From the NCBI GenBank assembly GCA_016234345.1, contig JACRFG010000089.1:1-15335 (forward strand): a stretch of DNA of 15,335 nucleotides, read 5' to 3'. Below, piece after piece: positions 1 through 6,932 of the stretch (position 1 is its first letter; every line of letters begins with the position of its first letter). The notes below the pieces were generated by a model, which searched no databases, was not told where the DNA came from, and saw nothing but the letters and a program-made list of their open reading frames with translations. Made by a program: the position numbers and the translations under genes. The stretch comes from Candidatus Jorgensenbacteria bacterium (GTDB lineage Bacteria > Patescibacteriota > Minisyncoccia > UBA6257 > GWB1-50-10).

Positions 1-2
1 CA

Positions 3-200
3 TTTAACCTTCCTGTTCTAAAAACTATCTGTGATACAACTTCAAAAACAGAAAACTTCAAAAACCGCTGCTATCAACAACTCGTCGGAACTATGCTCGG
101 ATCAATTCCGGGCAAAACCAACGAAGCCGACATCTTCTGCCAAAGTTTAGAAACCGAGTACCAAAAAGACTGTTTGGAAGTTATTCAAAGGCATAATTAA
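3..200 (+). CDS. C-terminal fragment of an unrecognised Cys-patterned protein (5' end outside window)
   Basis: An open frame enters from the left edge and runs to TAA at 198-200, giving 65 visible residues with no start in view. I do not recognise the family. The visible part holds two loosely similar segments, each with a Cys, a polar/acidic stretch, an aromatic residue and a second Cys: C-D-T-T-S-K...F-K-N-R-C-Y, then C-Q-S-L-E...Y-Q-K-D-C-L-E. This suggests a small helical repeat with paired cysteines. Codon use looks natural and the stop is followed directly by the promoter of the next gene, which supports a real coding end. Function cannot be stated from this fragment. Confidence 0.6.
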   Translation, partial: FNLPVLKTICDTTSKTENFKNRCYQQLVGTMLGSIPGKTNEADIFCQSLETEYQKDCLEVIQRHN

Positions 201-236
201 GCAAAGAAATAATTGACTTTTTTATGTATTTATTAC

Positions 237-265
237 TTGACTTTTATATATTTTTCTGCTATACT
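237..265 (+). promoter_or_regulatory. Sigma-70-type promoter with extended -10 for the first Asp-box protein
   Basis: TTGACT at 237-242 and TATACT at 260-265 are separated by exactly 17 bp, and TG at 257-258 gives an extended -10 (TGC-TATACT). The predicted start near 272 leaves a leader of about 47 nt before the ATG at 319. A second TTGACT at 213-218 is too far upstream to pair with this -10. The match was judged by eye; no transcript data. Confidence 0.8.
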
Positions 266-305
266 TTTGGAAGTTAAATTACTAATTAAATAATCACTAA
301 TTCAT

Positions 306-310
306 AGGAG
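306..310 (+). promoter_or_regulatory. Shine-Dalgarno site
   Basis: AGGAG lies 8 nt before the ATG at 319 and fixes the start of the 913-residue protein. Such a clean site is unusual here: the minus-strand genes mostly lack one. Confidence 0.8.
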
Positions 311-318
311 AATCTATC

Positions 319-3060
319 ATGAAGCGGATTTTTTGTTTATTCGCGATTTTTGTGTTGTTCGGAACCGTAGCGTTAGCTCAATCATTTAACCCGAGCAAAG
401 GACCGTTCGGACAATACGTCTACTCGATCGCCTTTGACACCAATGGACGACCGATTGCCGGCGCATACGATCATATGTGGCGACAAGTGAACGATACAAC
501 GTGGAGTAAAATCATACTCTACGAGTGCTGCAATACCTATCCAACCGTGACCCCCTATAGACCCATCCTATCAAACAATCAAGGCAAGATGTGGCAGGTT
601 GATGATAAGATATGGAATGATGGAATCATTTGGCAATCTACTGATAACGGAGTAACGTGGGGCAACATTGCAGTTACCGGATTACCAACTACTCCATTAC
701 CGTCTCTTGCATTCGATTCCAGCGGTTATCTTTTAGGCGGATCATGGCGAGTTTCATCGGTTGGTGGCGGCGTATATCGCTCAACTGACGATGGCGCTAC
801 ATGGACATTGCTTGGAACTGATTCAACCAGAGCCGGACTTGATACAGTGGGAGTGCTGAGTGTTGGAACACGTGAAGCCAATATCTTCGCTGGCACTGCT
901 AAAGGTCTCTATCGATCTACCAACAATGGTGTGAATTGGACGAAGTTATCAAACATTTTCTCCAACGCACAAGTTGTTTCAGTAGCTTTCAATAGTGGCG
1001 GAGATGTATTCATTGGAACTGGCGATAACGGCAACGGCGGACTCTATCGCTCAACTGATAACGGCGCGAACTGGACTGAAGTTCTTCACCTCGGAGAACA
1101 CCATTTCACTTCTGTTTCTATCAACTCAAGCGGAACTATCTTTGTCGCGGGTCTGGCTAATGATGGCCTCTATCGATCAACTAACAATGGTGATACATGG
1201 CAAACCATTAATAGTGGGTTGCTTACAGACCTACCAGATGGTTTACGAACAAGAATTATCGCGGTCAATCAATCCGGTACAGTTTTTGCTGGCACTGAGG
1301 TAGATGGCATCTTCAAATCAACAAATAGCGGCGATAGTTGGGTACAAATTGGAATTCCTCTTTCTACGAAAACAATTGCCTCGAAAGATCCTTTTGTTTT
1401 TGTGGACGGATTAAATCCTCCAAATGGAACACAACTTCACCGTTCCACTAATAACGGTAGTTCCTGGAACCGAGTTAATATAGGTGTTGTGTCTGCTCCA
1501 AATACCGTCGCCATCGATTCAATGGGTAATATCCTGGTTGGTACATCAGCGAATGGACTAAGAAAATCGACCAATAATGGATCTAGTTGGAGTACAGTTA
1601 CTTTTCCCACAAGTGGCATACAATCATTGGCTGTACATCCCGACAGTTTAATCTTCGTCGGAACATCAGGTAATGGTATCTACAAAAGCACGAACAGCGG
1701 CACCTCATGGGTATGGTCGGATAGTGGGATCACCAACACTACGGTATGTTTAACCACCTCAAAAGCTACTAGTAATCTTGGCTACATATTCGCCGGAACT
1801 CTTAGTTCTGCTCCGGGTGGCGTCTATCGAAGCACCGACAATGGCGCAACATGGACCAAACCGAGTTCGACGCTAGATGTATATACGATAACATCGCTAT
1901 CTGTAAATGATGCCGGAGAAGTATTCGCCGGCACATCGGATGGTGTGTTCAAATCAACGAATAGCAGCGAAACATGGACTGGACCACTTAGTACCGTAGC
2001 AAAGAACAATGTTCTAACTGCTGCATCGGGCACACAACCAACATCGGTACTCTCGCTCGTCTCGAAGCAAAGCACAACTTATGCCGGGACGAACGGAAAC
2101 GGACTTTTCCGATCGCTCGATAACGGCAACACATGGGAAGTTATCACCAACGGACTCACTAATGCTGTCGTCTCGGCTCTTACAATCGATGATGGCGGAT
2201 ATCTCGTTTTGGGAACCGAGCAAGGTGTCTTCCTAAGCAGCGAACCAGTTCCGGTGGTAACGACAACAACTCACGTCTATTCGTTACACAGCGGTTGGAA
2301 TATGATGTCGGTACCGATTGGTCTCGATGATTATAGTAAATCAACCTTGTTCCCGGAAGCTAATTCTTCTGCATTCGGTTACAACAACACGTATATAGTG
2401 AAAGAAACCCTGAATGTGGGATACGGATACTGGTTGAAATTCAACGGGACGCCCTCAATAAGTCTTACCGGCTCACCGATTACAACTGACACGTTTGATG
2501 TTCAACAACGTTGGAATATGATCGGTTCGATTACCTATCCAGTTCCGGTTCTGAATATCACAAGTGACCCGCCGGGAATCGTAACGTCTGCCTTTTACAC
2601 CTATAACGGCAGTTCTTATGAGACAACCGACACTATCAAACCCGGCGTCGGCTACTGGGTAAAGGTAACTCAAGTAGGGAAATTGATCCTCGCAAACTCT
2701 GGCGTAGCAATAGCCGCAAATCGAATCCGAATAACATCGATCGGCGAACTGCCACCGCCACCACCTCAAACAAACGAGGCGAAAACGGTGACACCGACAG
2801 AGTTCAAGCTCTACCAAAACTATCCAAACCCGTGGAATCCGACAACAAAATTTGCATTTGATCTCCCTGATCGGAATACAGTCAATATCAAGGTGTTCAA
2901 TACCTTAGGACAGACTGTTTTAGAAATTGGAGAAAAAATGTACGAAGCCGGAACACACGAAGTGACGATTGATGGCACGAATTGGCCGAGCGGAATTTAT
3001 TTCTATCAAATCCACTCTGGCTCATTCAGAGCTCTAAGGAAAATGATTCTCCTTAAGTGA
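319..3060 (+). CDS. Secreted Asp-box beta-propeller protein with T9SS-type C-terminal sorting domain (913 aa)
   Basis: Residues 1-20 form a signal peptide (Lys/Arg, hydrophobic core, A-L-A ending). Residues about 105-608 carry 12 Asp-box motifs of the form Y/F-R/K-S-T-D/N-N-G-x-T/S-W, spaced 41-53 residues, the pattern of BNR/Vps10-like and Ycf48-like beta-propellers. No sialidase R-I-P motif is seen, so enzymatic activity is not implied. Residues about 652-795 hold a duplicated module (G-W-N-M-M-S-V-P then R-W-N-M-I-G-S, each ending G-Y-W-L/V-K). A Pro-rich linker (811-816) leads to residues 828-913, which match the T9SS type A sorting domain: Q-N-Y-P-N-P-W-N-P-T-T, V-F-N-T-L-G-Q, W-P-S-G-I-Y-F-Y, K-M-I-L-L-K end. 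The gene has its own promoter and terminator. The expected role is a surface or released binding/adhesion protein; ligand unknown. A paralogue follows downstream. Confidence 0.92.
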   Translation: MKRIFCLFAIFVLFGTVALAQSFNPSKGPFGQYVYSIAFDTNGRPIAGAYDHMWRQVNDTTWSKIILYECCNTYPTVTPYRPILSNNQGKMWQVDDKIWNDGIIWQSTDNGVTWGNIAVTGLPTTPLPSLAFDSSGYLLGGSWRVSSVGGGVYRSTDDGATWTLLGTDSTRAGLDTVGVLSVGTREANIFAGTAKGLYRSTNNGVNWTKLSNIFSNAQVVSVAFNSGGDVFIGTGDNGNGGLYRSTDNGANWTEVLHLGEHHFTSVSINSSGTIFVAGLANDGLYRSTNNGDTWQTINSGLLTDLPDGLRTRIIAVNQSGTVFAGTEVDGIFKSTNSGDSWVQIGIPLSTKTIASKDPFVFVDGLNPPNGTQLHRSTNNGSSWNRVNIGVVSAPNTVAIDSMGNILVGTSANGLRKSTNNGSSWSTVTFPTSGIQSLAVHPDSLIFVGTSGNGIYKSTNSGTSWVWSDSGITNTTVCLTTSKATSNLGYIFAGTLSSAPGGVYRSTDNGATWTKPSSTLDVYTITSLSVNDAGEVFAGTSDGVFKSTNSSETWTGPLSTVAKNNVLTAASGTQPTSVLSLVSKQSTTYAGTNGNGLFRSLDNGNTWEVITNGLTNAVVSALTIDDGGYLVLGTEQGVFLSSEPVPVVTTTTHVYSLHSGWNMMSVPIGLDDYSKSTLFPEANSSAFGYNNTYIVKETLNVGYGYWLKFNGTPSISLTGSPITTDTFDVQQRWNMIGSITYPVPVLNITSDPPGIVTSAFYTYNGSSYETTDTIKPGVGYWVKVTQVGKLILANSGVAIAANRIRITSIGELPPPPPQTNEAKTVTPTEFKLYQNYPNPWNPTTKFAFDLPDRNTVNIKVFNTLGQTVLEIGEKMYEAGTHEVTIDGTNWPSGIYFYQIHSGSFRALRKMILLK
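631..2142 (+). repeat. Array of 12 Asp-box-encoding repeats
   Basis: Units of about 123-160 bp, each encoding an S-T-[D/N]-[N/S]-G-x-[T/S]-W box near residues 107, 154, 199, 244, 286, 333, 375, 416, 457, 504, 545 and 598 of the protein. Neighbouring copies are close at DNA level (for example the boxes near 1048 and 1826) but not identical, so the array is old and diverged rather than recently expanded. Confidence 0.85.
2272..2703 (+). other. Internally duplicated G-W-N...G-Y-W module in the 913-aa protein
   Basis: This segment encodes residues 652-795. Two halves share the order W-N-M, a hydrophobic strand, A-F-x-Y-N, then V/P-G-x-G-Y-W-x-K. This module sits between the propeller and the sorting domain and is absent from the 740-residue paralogue. 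I know similar segments in front of sorting domains of Ignavibacteria-like proteins, but the assignment is by recollection of pattern only. Confidence 0.6.
2800..3057 (+). other. T9SS type A C-terminal sorting domain (coding segment, first copy)
   Basis: This segment encodes residues 828-913. The sequence shows F-K-L-Y-Q-N-Y-P-N-P-W-N-P-T-T, then a beta-sandwich pattern with V-F-N-T-L-G-Q and the closing W-P-S-G-I-Y-F-Y and K-M-I-L-L-K. In known T9SS cargo this domain is recognised by the outer-membrane translocon and removed or used for anchoring. The common form is P-N-P-F-N-P-T-T; Trp replaces Phe here. Confidence 0.88.
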
Positions 3061-3075
3061 TGCACTATAGTAACA

Positions 3076-3113
3076 AACCCCGGAAATACTTTACATTTCC
3101 GGGGTTATTCTTT
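3076..3113 (+). terminator. Intrinsic terminator after the first Asp-box gene
   Basis: A perfect 12-bp inverted repeat (AACCCCGGAAAT at 3076-3087, ATTTCCGGGGTT at 3095-3106) with a 7-nt loop is followed by a T-rich run. It starts 16 nt after the stop codon and separates this gene from its paralogue. Confidence 0.9.
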
Positions 3114-3196
3114 TTATAAACTCGCAGCGTGTTACATGTCGAAATTTTTATATTACAAAAATATAGTTGCTCTTACCATAAATAACATAAAGATAA

Positions 3197-3226
3197 TTGA
3201 CAAAATGGCTTGTTATGATGTAGAAT
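3197..3226 (+). promoter_or_regulatory. Sigma-70-type promoter for the second Asp-box protein
   Basis: A perfect TTGACA at 3197-3202 and TAGAAT at 3221-3226 with an 18-bp spacer. The predicted start is about 50 nt before the ATG at 3283, giving a leader of similar length to that of the first paralogue. Confidence 0.72.
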
Positions 3227-3267
3227 ATTTTTAGTTTTTATATAACCAAAAATCATCAAAATGGAAA

Positions 3268-3275
3268 GAAAGGAA
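3268..3275 (+). promoter_or_regulatory. Shine-Dalgarno site
   Basis: GAAAGGAA, with the AGGA core ending 8 nt before the ATG at 3283, supports that start over the in-frame ATG two codons further on that encodes no better signal peptide. Confidence 0.72.
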
Positions 3276-3282
3276 TCGATCC

Positions 3283-5505
3283 ATGCAATGCAAATGGATG
3301 TTATCGCTTATTACAGTTCTCCTCTACTTCACGCAACAATCGAGTTTCGCATCTCCCCAAAAAGATCATTGGGAACCGACGAACGGCCCTTATAGTACAA
3401 TCATTTACTCAATGGCTGCGAATAAAGCGGGTCATATCTTCGCTGGCGTTACATATTACGAATACACTGACGGCCTTGGCGTATACCGCTCAACCGATAA
3501 CGGAGAAACGTGGGAATGGAAAAATAACGGATTGGGGTACCGAGCGGTTTTCACACTTACCGTAGATTCTGCTGACTATATTTTTGCCGGAACTCCCCGT
3601 GATGGCATCTTTCGATCTAAGGACAACGCGGAAACATGGGAACAAGTAATTCCAACCGATTGGCCAAATCCTGCCACCTACTTATGGGTATCAGATCTCA
3701 CGGTTGATACTGGTAGCGCTGTACTGGCCACCACGAGCAAAGGACTTCTCCGTTCGTCTGATCACGGCGATAATTGGGATACGGTATTGTCTGGCAGCGG
3801 AGGAATTATCAAAATCGATCGAGACAATAGAATATTTCTTGCTCGCGATAGATTACAAAGATCTACAAATCAAGGAGTGACGTGGGTCACTGTGGATGAC
3901 GGTTTGCCTCGTGGAGGATTTTGGGCTCTTGCGATTACTCAAACAGGCGATCTGTTTGTCTCAATAAATAATCAAATTGCCGGCCTCTACCGATCAACAG
4001 ACCACGGCGCTACATGGATACGCGTGCTCGATGAAAATATAGAGAGTGAACGATTATCGGTTCTTAGCATCGGCACTGATGCTTTCGGAAACATTTTCAT
4101 CGGAACCACAAAAGGCATCTATCGCTCTACTAATAACGGAGAAACATGGACTAGTGCGAATGAAGGCATAAAGATTTTCAATGTGGCCAAGGTATTTGTA
4201 ACCACGCCTACCTACACATTTACGGGCACGAAATTTTGGGGAGTATTCAAGACAAACGACCATGGAGATTTATGGAGAGAAACAAATAACGGCTTCCCCA
4301 AATCATCAGTATTCGGATTAGTCGAACGCCCAAGGTTTCTATTTGAGGACAGTTGTACTTTTCTTGTGGCGGTTGGCTCTCATACCGCTGGCATTGTAAA
4401 AAGCACGGACTGCGGAAAGCGATGGTTAAGAGGCAATTTCAACTTGTTCCCCTTTGATACACAACCGCTCTCTGTTGCTGTAAGCAAATACAACAGCCTC
4501 TTAATTTCCGGTTGGTTGAATGCCGGCGTTAGATATTCATTCGACGCCATACAGTGGTATACAAGTCCTAACGTAATGACGAGTAATATCTGGTCGGTTG
4601 CTATTCACGAAACCTCATCAACATACCAAGTTTTGCTTGCGGGCGGCTTTAGTAGAATCGCTCGAAAAACCTGGAATAATCCGGAATCATGGAGTGTGGT
4701 TCTTACAACCACAACGCAAGTAATGGTCATAAACACACAACTTGCAACACATATCTTCGCCGGAACTCTTGGAGAAGGAGTATACTGTTCAAGCGATCAC
4801 GGCCTAACCTGGGAACAGAAAAACACCGGGCTTACGAATACCAATGTATGGTCAATTAGTATCGATGACTCTGGATACGTATTCGCCGGAACTTCGGATG
4901 GCATATACCAATCAACAAACAATGGCGCAAATTGGACACGGGTCGGTTTAGATCTAGGCCCGATGCCGCCAACTCGTGCTTTAGCGCAACATCCGTACAC
5001 AGACGCTATCTTTGCTGCAATTGGACAATCAGTACACCAATCAAACGACCATGGAATTTCATGGACGCAGGTCGGTGATAATCTTCCCAACGATATAACA
5101 AGTTTACTCGTCGACAGCTATGGCCGACTCTTGGCTGGAATTATTGGAAATTTAGGTAATATCAACTCGCCAGGATATGGAATATACCAATTCATAACCT
5201 CACCCACCGCTGTCGAAGAAAAAGGAGGAGGGATCCCGACTTCTTTTGTTCTTCACCAGAATTATCCGAACCCCTGGAATCCAACCACAACCATAGAGTT
5301 AGAAATACCCACGCTAACCGCAGTAGATCTGAAAGTCTATAACACTCTTGGTCAATTAATGATGACTGCAGCGAATGGCACATACAATGTCGGCCATTAC
5401 CAAGTTACAGTTGACGGATCGAAATGGCCAAGCGGTATTTATTTCTACGTTTTACACACTGATAACGCTCTGATCGACCGGAAGAAAATGATCTTAATTA
5501 AGTAA
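3283..5505 (+). CDS. Secreted Asp-box beta-propeller protein with T9SS-type C-terminal sorting domain (740 aa)
   Basis: A paralogue of the upstream gene. Residues 1-24 are a signal peptide (Lys near the start, hydrophobic core, S-F-A-S ending). Residues about 67-597 contain 11 clear Asp-boxes (for example Y-R-S-T-D-N-G-E-T-W near 68 and Y-Q-S-T-N-N-G-A-N-W near 542) and two degenerate ones (about 418 and 461). A short Glu/Gly linker (644-650) leads straight to the sorting domain at 654-740 (Q-N-Y-P-N-P-W-N-P-T-T, V-Y-N-T-L-G-Q, W-P-S-G-I-Y-F-Y, K-M-I-L-I-K). It lacks the duplicated G-W-N module of its neighbour. A single Cys sits in two of the boxes (377 and 502). No sialidase catalytic motif is visible. 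Likely an extracellular binding or adhesion protein, expressed from its own promoter and ended by its own hairpin. The ligand and export route in this organism are unknown. Confidence 0.92.
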   Translation: MQCKWMLSLITVLLYFTQQSSFASPQKDHWEPTNGPYSTIIYSMAANKAGHIFAGVTYYEYTDGLGVYRSTDNGETWEWKNNGLGYRAVFTLTVDSADYIFAGTPRDGIFRSKDNAETWEQVIPTDWPNPATYLWVSDLTVDTGSAVLATTSKGLLRSSDHGDNWDTVLSGSGGIIKIDRDNRIFLARDRLQRSTNQGVTWVTVDDGLPRGGFWALAITQTGDLFVSINNQIAGLYRSTDHGATWIRVLDENIESERLSVLSIGTDAFGNIFIGTTKGIYRSTNNGETWTSANEGIKIFNVAKVFVTTPTYTFTGTKFWGVFKTNDHGDLWRETNNGFPKSSVFGLVERPRFLFEDSCTFLVAVGSHTAGIVKSTDCGKRWLRGNFNLFPFDTQPLSVAVSKYNSLLISGWLNAGVRYSFDAIQWYTSPNVMTSNIWSVAIHETSSTYQVLLAGGFSRIARKTWNNPESWSVVLTTTTQVMVINTQLATHIFAGTLGEGVYCSSDHGLTWEQKNTGLTNTNVWSISIDDSGYVFAGTSDGIYQSTNNGANWTRVGLDLGPMPPTRALAQHPYTDAIFAAIGQSVHQSNDHGISWTQVGDNLPNDITSLLVDSYGRLLAGIIGNLGNINSPGYGIYQFITSPTAVEEKGGGIPTSFVLHQNYPNPWNPTTTIELEIPTLTAVDLKVYNTLGQLMMTAANGTYNVGHYQVTVDGSKWPSGIYFYVLHTDNALIDRKKMILIK
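3481..5073 (+). repeat. Array of 11 clear plus 2 degenerate Asp-box-encoding repeats
   Basis: Repeats encode the propeller strands and boxes of the 740-residue protein. Boxes near residues 418 and 461 have lost most consensus positions, so blade number cannot be fixed by motif counting alone. Confidence 0.8.
5242..5502 (+). other. T9SS type A C-terminal sorting domain (coding segment, second copy)
   Basis: This segment encodes residues 654-740 with the same Trp variant (P-N-P-W-N-P-T-T) as the first copy. The two copies are still alike at DNA level: 2978-3006 and 5420-5448 match at 25 of 29 positions by my count, which points to a shared origin of the pair. Confidence 0.88.
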
Positions 5506-5511
5506 TTTATA

Positions 5512-5550
5512 AAACCCGATACATCTTATTGATGCATCGGGTTTTTCTTT
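5512..5550 (+). terminator. Intrinsic terminator after the second Asp-box gene
   Basis: Arms 5512-5525 and 5531-5544 form a 14-position stem with one A-C mismatch and a 5-nt TTATT loop, followed by a run of T broken by one C. It begins 7 nt after the stop codon. Confidence 0.88.
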
Positions 5551-5559
5551 TAATTCGCA

Positions 5560-5568
5560 TGTTACAAT
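5560..5568 (+). promoter_or_regulatory. Putative extended -10 promoter giving a leaderless mRNA
   Basis: TG-T-TACAAT at 5560-5568 fits an extended -10. It ends 7 nt before the ATG at 5576, which would place the transcription start at or next to the start codon. No -35 at standard spacing and no Shine-Dalgarno site are visible, which fits a leaderless transcript. Confidence 0.45.
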
Positions 5569-5575
5569 ACTAACA

Positions 5576-6925
5576 ATGCCCTACCAGAGATCCTACATTA
5601 TTGTTGTTGTTTTCATAATTATTCTCTTCGCTACCCAGATTTTTTTGCCCCAGATTCTAACCGCGCTCCACCACTACACAAACTTCATTGCCGTTGGCCG
5701 CTCAACCATCAAAACGTTCGGGATGTTGGCCTGGATTCTTTTAACATTACTCATTCCCTTTCTCAAAAAACGGATCAATCAAACACACATACAAAAGGTG
5801 TTCGCCTTAACACTCATAGGCACAATCCTTATCGCAACAATACCAACCCTACTCTCTTTAACACTCACTCTAAAATACAACCTACCGCTCAAGACCGTTA
5901 TCTACGCGGTTCATAACACAACATTCAGTTTCAACCAATTAGCGCACAGCCACCTATTAAAGCCGGTGTTAAGTTTTCTAGCTTTTGTGAATCCCGATGC
6001 CGAGCTCGGACAAGCGTGGATTTTTGCCATAGAGAACGAATTCAATCTGCCGCTCCCAGCCATATACTTCTGGTATGCTTCTTTATTTATAATACTTTTT
6101 GTTTTTGCTTTTATTGCGCTCCTAAATTCATTGCGTTATGAATCATTCATGACCAAGCTCCTTTATGGCATAGCTACGTTTTCAATCTTCAAAAGCGTGA
6201 TTGATGGCGGATTTCTATCCCCCGACCTCCTTATTTCTCTCATTGTCGTGTTTATTTTTTTGGGCCGGACACGGCTCGTCGCGATTCCTTTCATATTTTT
6301 GGTTTTTGACTACTTCATTTGGTTTACCGACGACTATCTTATCAAAAACAGCCTATATCTTGCGCTTATTGCGGCACTATTTTTACTACAAAATAATTTC
6401 AAAAACCGTTTGATGAAAATTTCGGGTTACGTGATCGGAACGCTCCTGCTCATAACCTTCTTCTATGCCGGAGCTAACATTCAATTTTTCGGCAGATCAT
6501 TTAACGCTTCAATAAACTCGACTATACCACCAAATAAAGATGTCTACTTTTTAAAACGGGGCGCGCTTTTCCCCCAACAAATATCTTTAGACAAAGAAAT
6601 GGCTGCGCAAGAATTTATAAAGAAATATAACACTGATTTCGAATATGAAGATGTATCAATTAAAATAAGCGATGTAAACTGTGATCGGACATTTTTCCAA
6701 CCAATACTTTACCGGTTTAGAGTGCTCGGCGATGATCTAAAAAAGATAAAACGACAAGTAATGCTGGCCGGCTGGTATATGAGTGACGTAATAAATGTAC
6801 GAGAAGGTTCGTACATTGCGCTCCGGCCAAATAATTGCATGCCAAATAGATTCAGCCAATCACTATATTTTATAAAAAAAATACTCTTCCCAACCAAAAG
6901 CGCGATCTTGGTTTGGCTTGGATAA
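5576..6925 (+). CDS. Polytopic membrane protein of unknown function (449 aa)
   Basis: I do not recognise this family. Hydrophobic segments lie roughly at residues 7-27, 46-64, 76-98, 163-184, 192-206, 215-230, 233-250, 259-272 and 281-299, so eight or nine membrane passes. Residues about 300-435 form a soluble, charged domain with two Cys (369, 421), which could lie outside the membrane and be joined by a disulfide; that is inference. The loop at 100-160 between the third and fourth segments is long and less hydrophobic. The ATG at 5576 has no Shine-Dalgarno site and follows an extended -10 very closely. The gene is separated from the upstream Asp-box gene by a terminator, so it is probably its own unit, and converges with the prepilin gene 7 bp downstream. 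No catalytic motif was recognised. Confidence 0.85.
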   Translation: MPYQRSYIIVVVFIIILFATQIFLPQILTALHHYTNFIAVGRSTIKTFGMLAWILLTLLIPFLKKRINQTHIQKVFALTLIGTILIATIPTLLSLTLTLKYNLPLKTVIYAVHNTTFSFNQLAHSHLLKPVLSFLAFVNPDAELGQAWIFAIENEFNLPLPAIYFWYASLFIILFVFAFIALLNSLRYESFMTKLLYGIATFSIFKSVIDGGFLSPDLLISLIVVFIFLGRTRLVAIPFIFLVFDYFIWFTDDYLIKNSLYLALIAALFLLQNNFKNRLMKISGYVIGTLLLITFFYAGANIQFFGRSFNASINSTIPPNKDVYFLKRGALFPQQISLDKEMAAQEFIKKYNTDFEYEDVSIKISDVNCDRTFFQPILYRFRVLGDDLKKIKRQVMLAGWYMSDVINVREGSYIALRPNNCMPNRFSQSLYFIKKILFPTKSAILVWLG

Positions 6926-6932
6926 AATCAAA

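Noticed and set aside
631..2142. CRISPR-like regular repeats
   Set aside because: The repeats are in frame, degenerate and encode Asp-box propeller strands; there are no identical repeats with unique spacers.
319..5505. Sialidase activity for the Asp-box proteins
   Set aside because: Asp-boxes occur in many non-enzymatic propellers, and the R-I-P motif and the catalytic Tyr/Glu pattern of sialidases are not seen.
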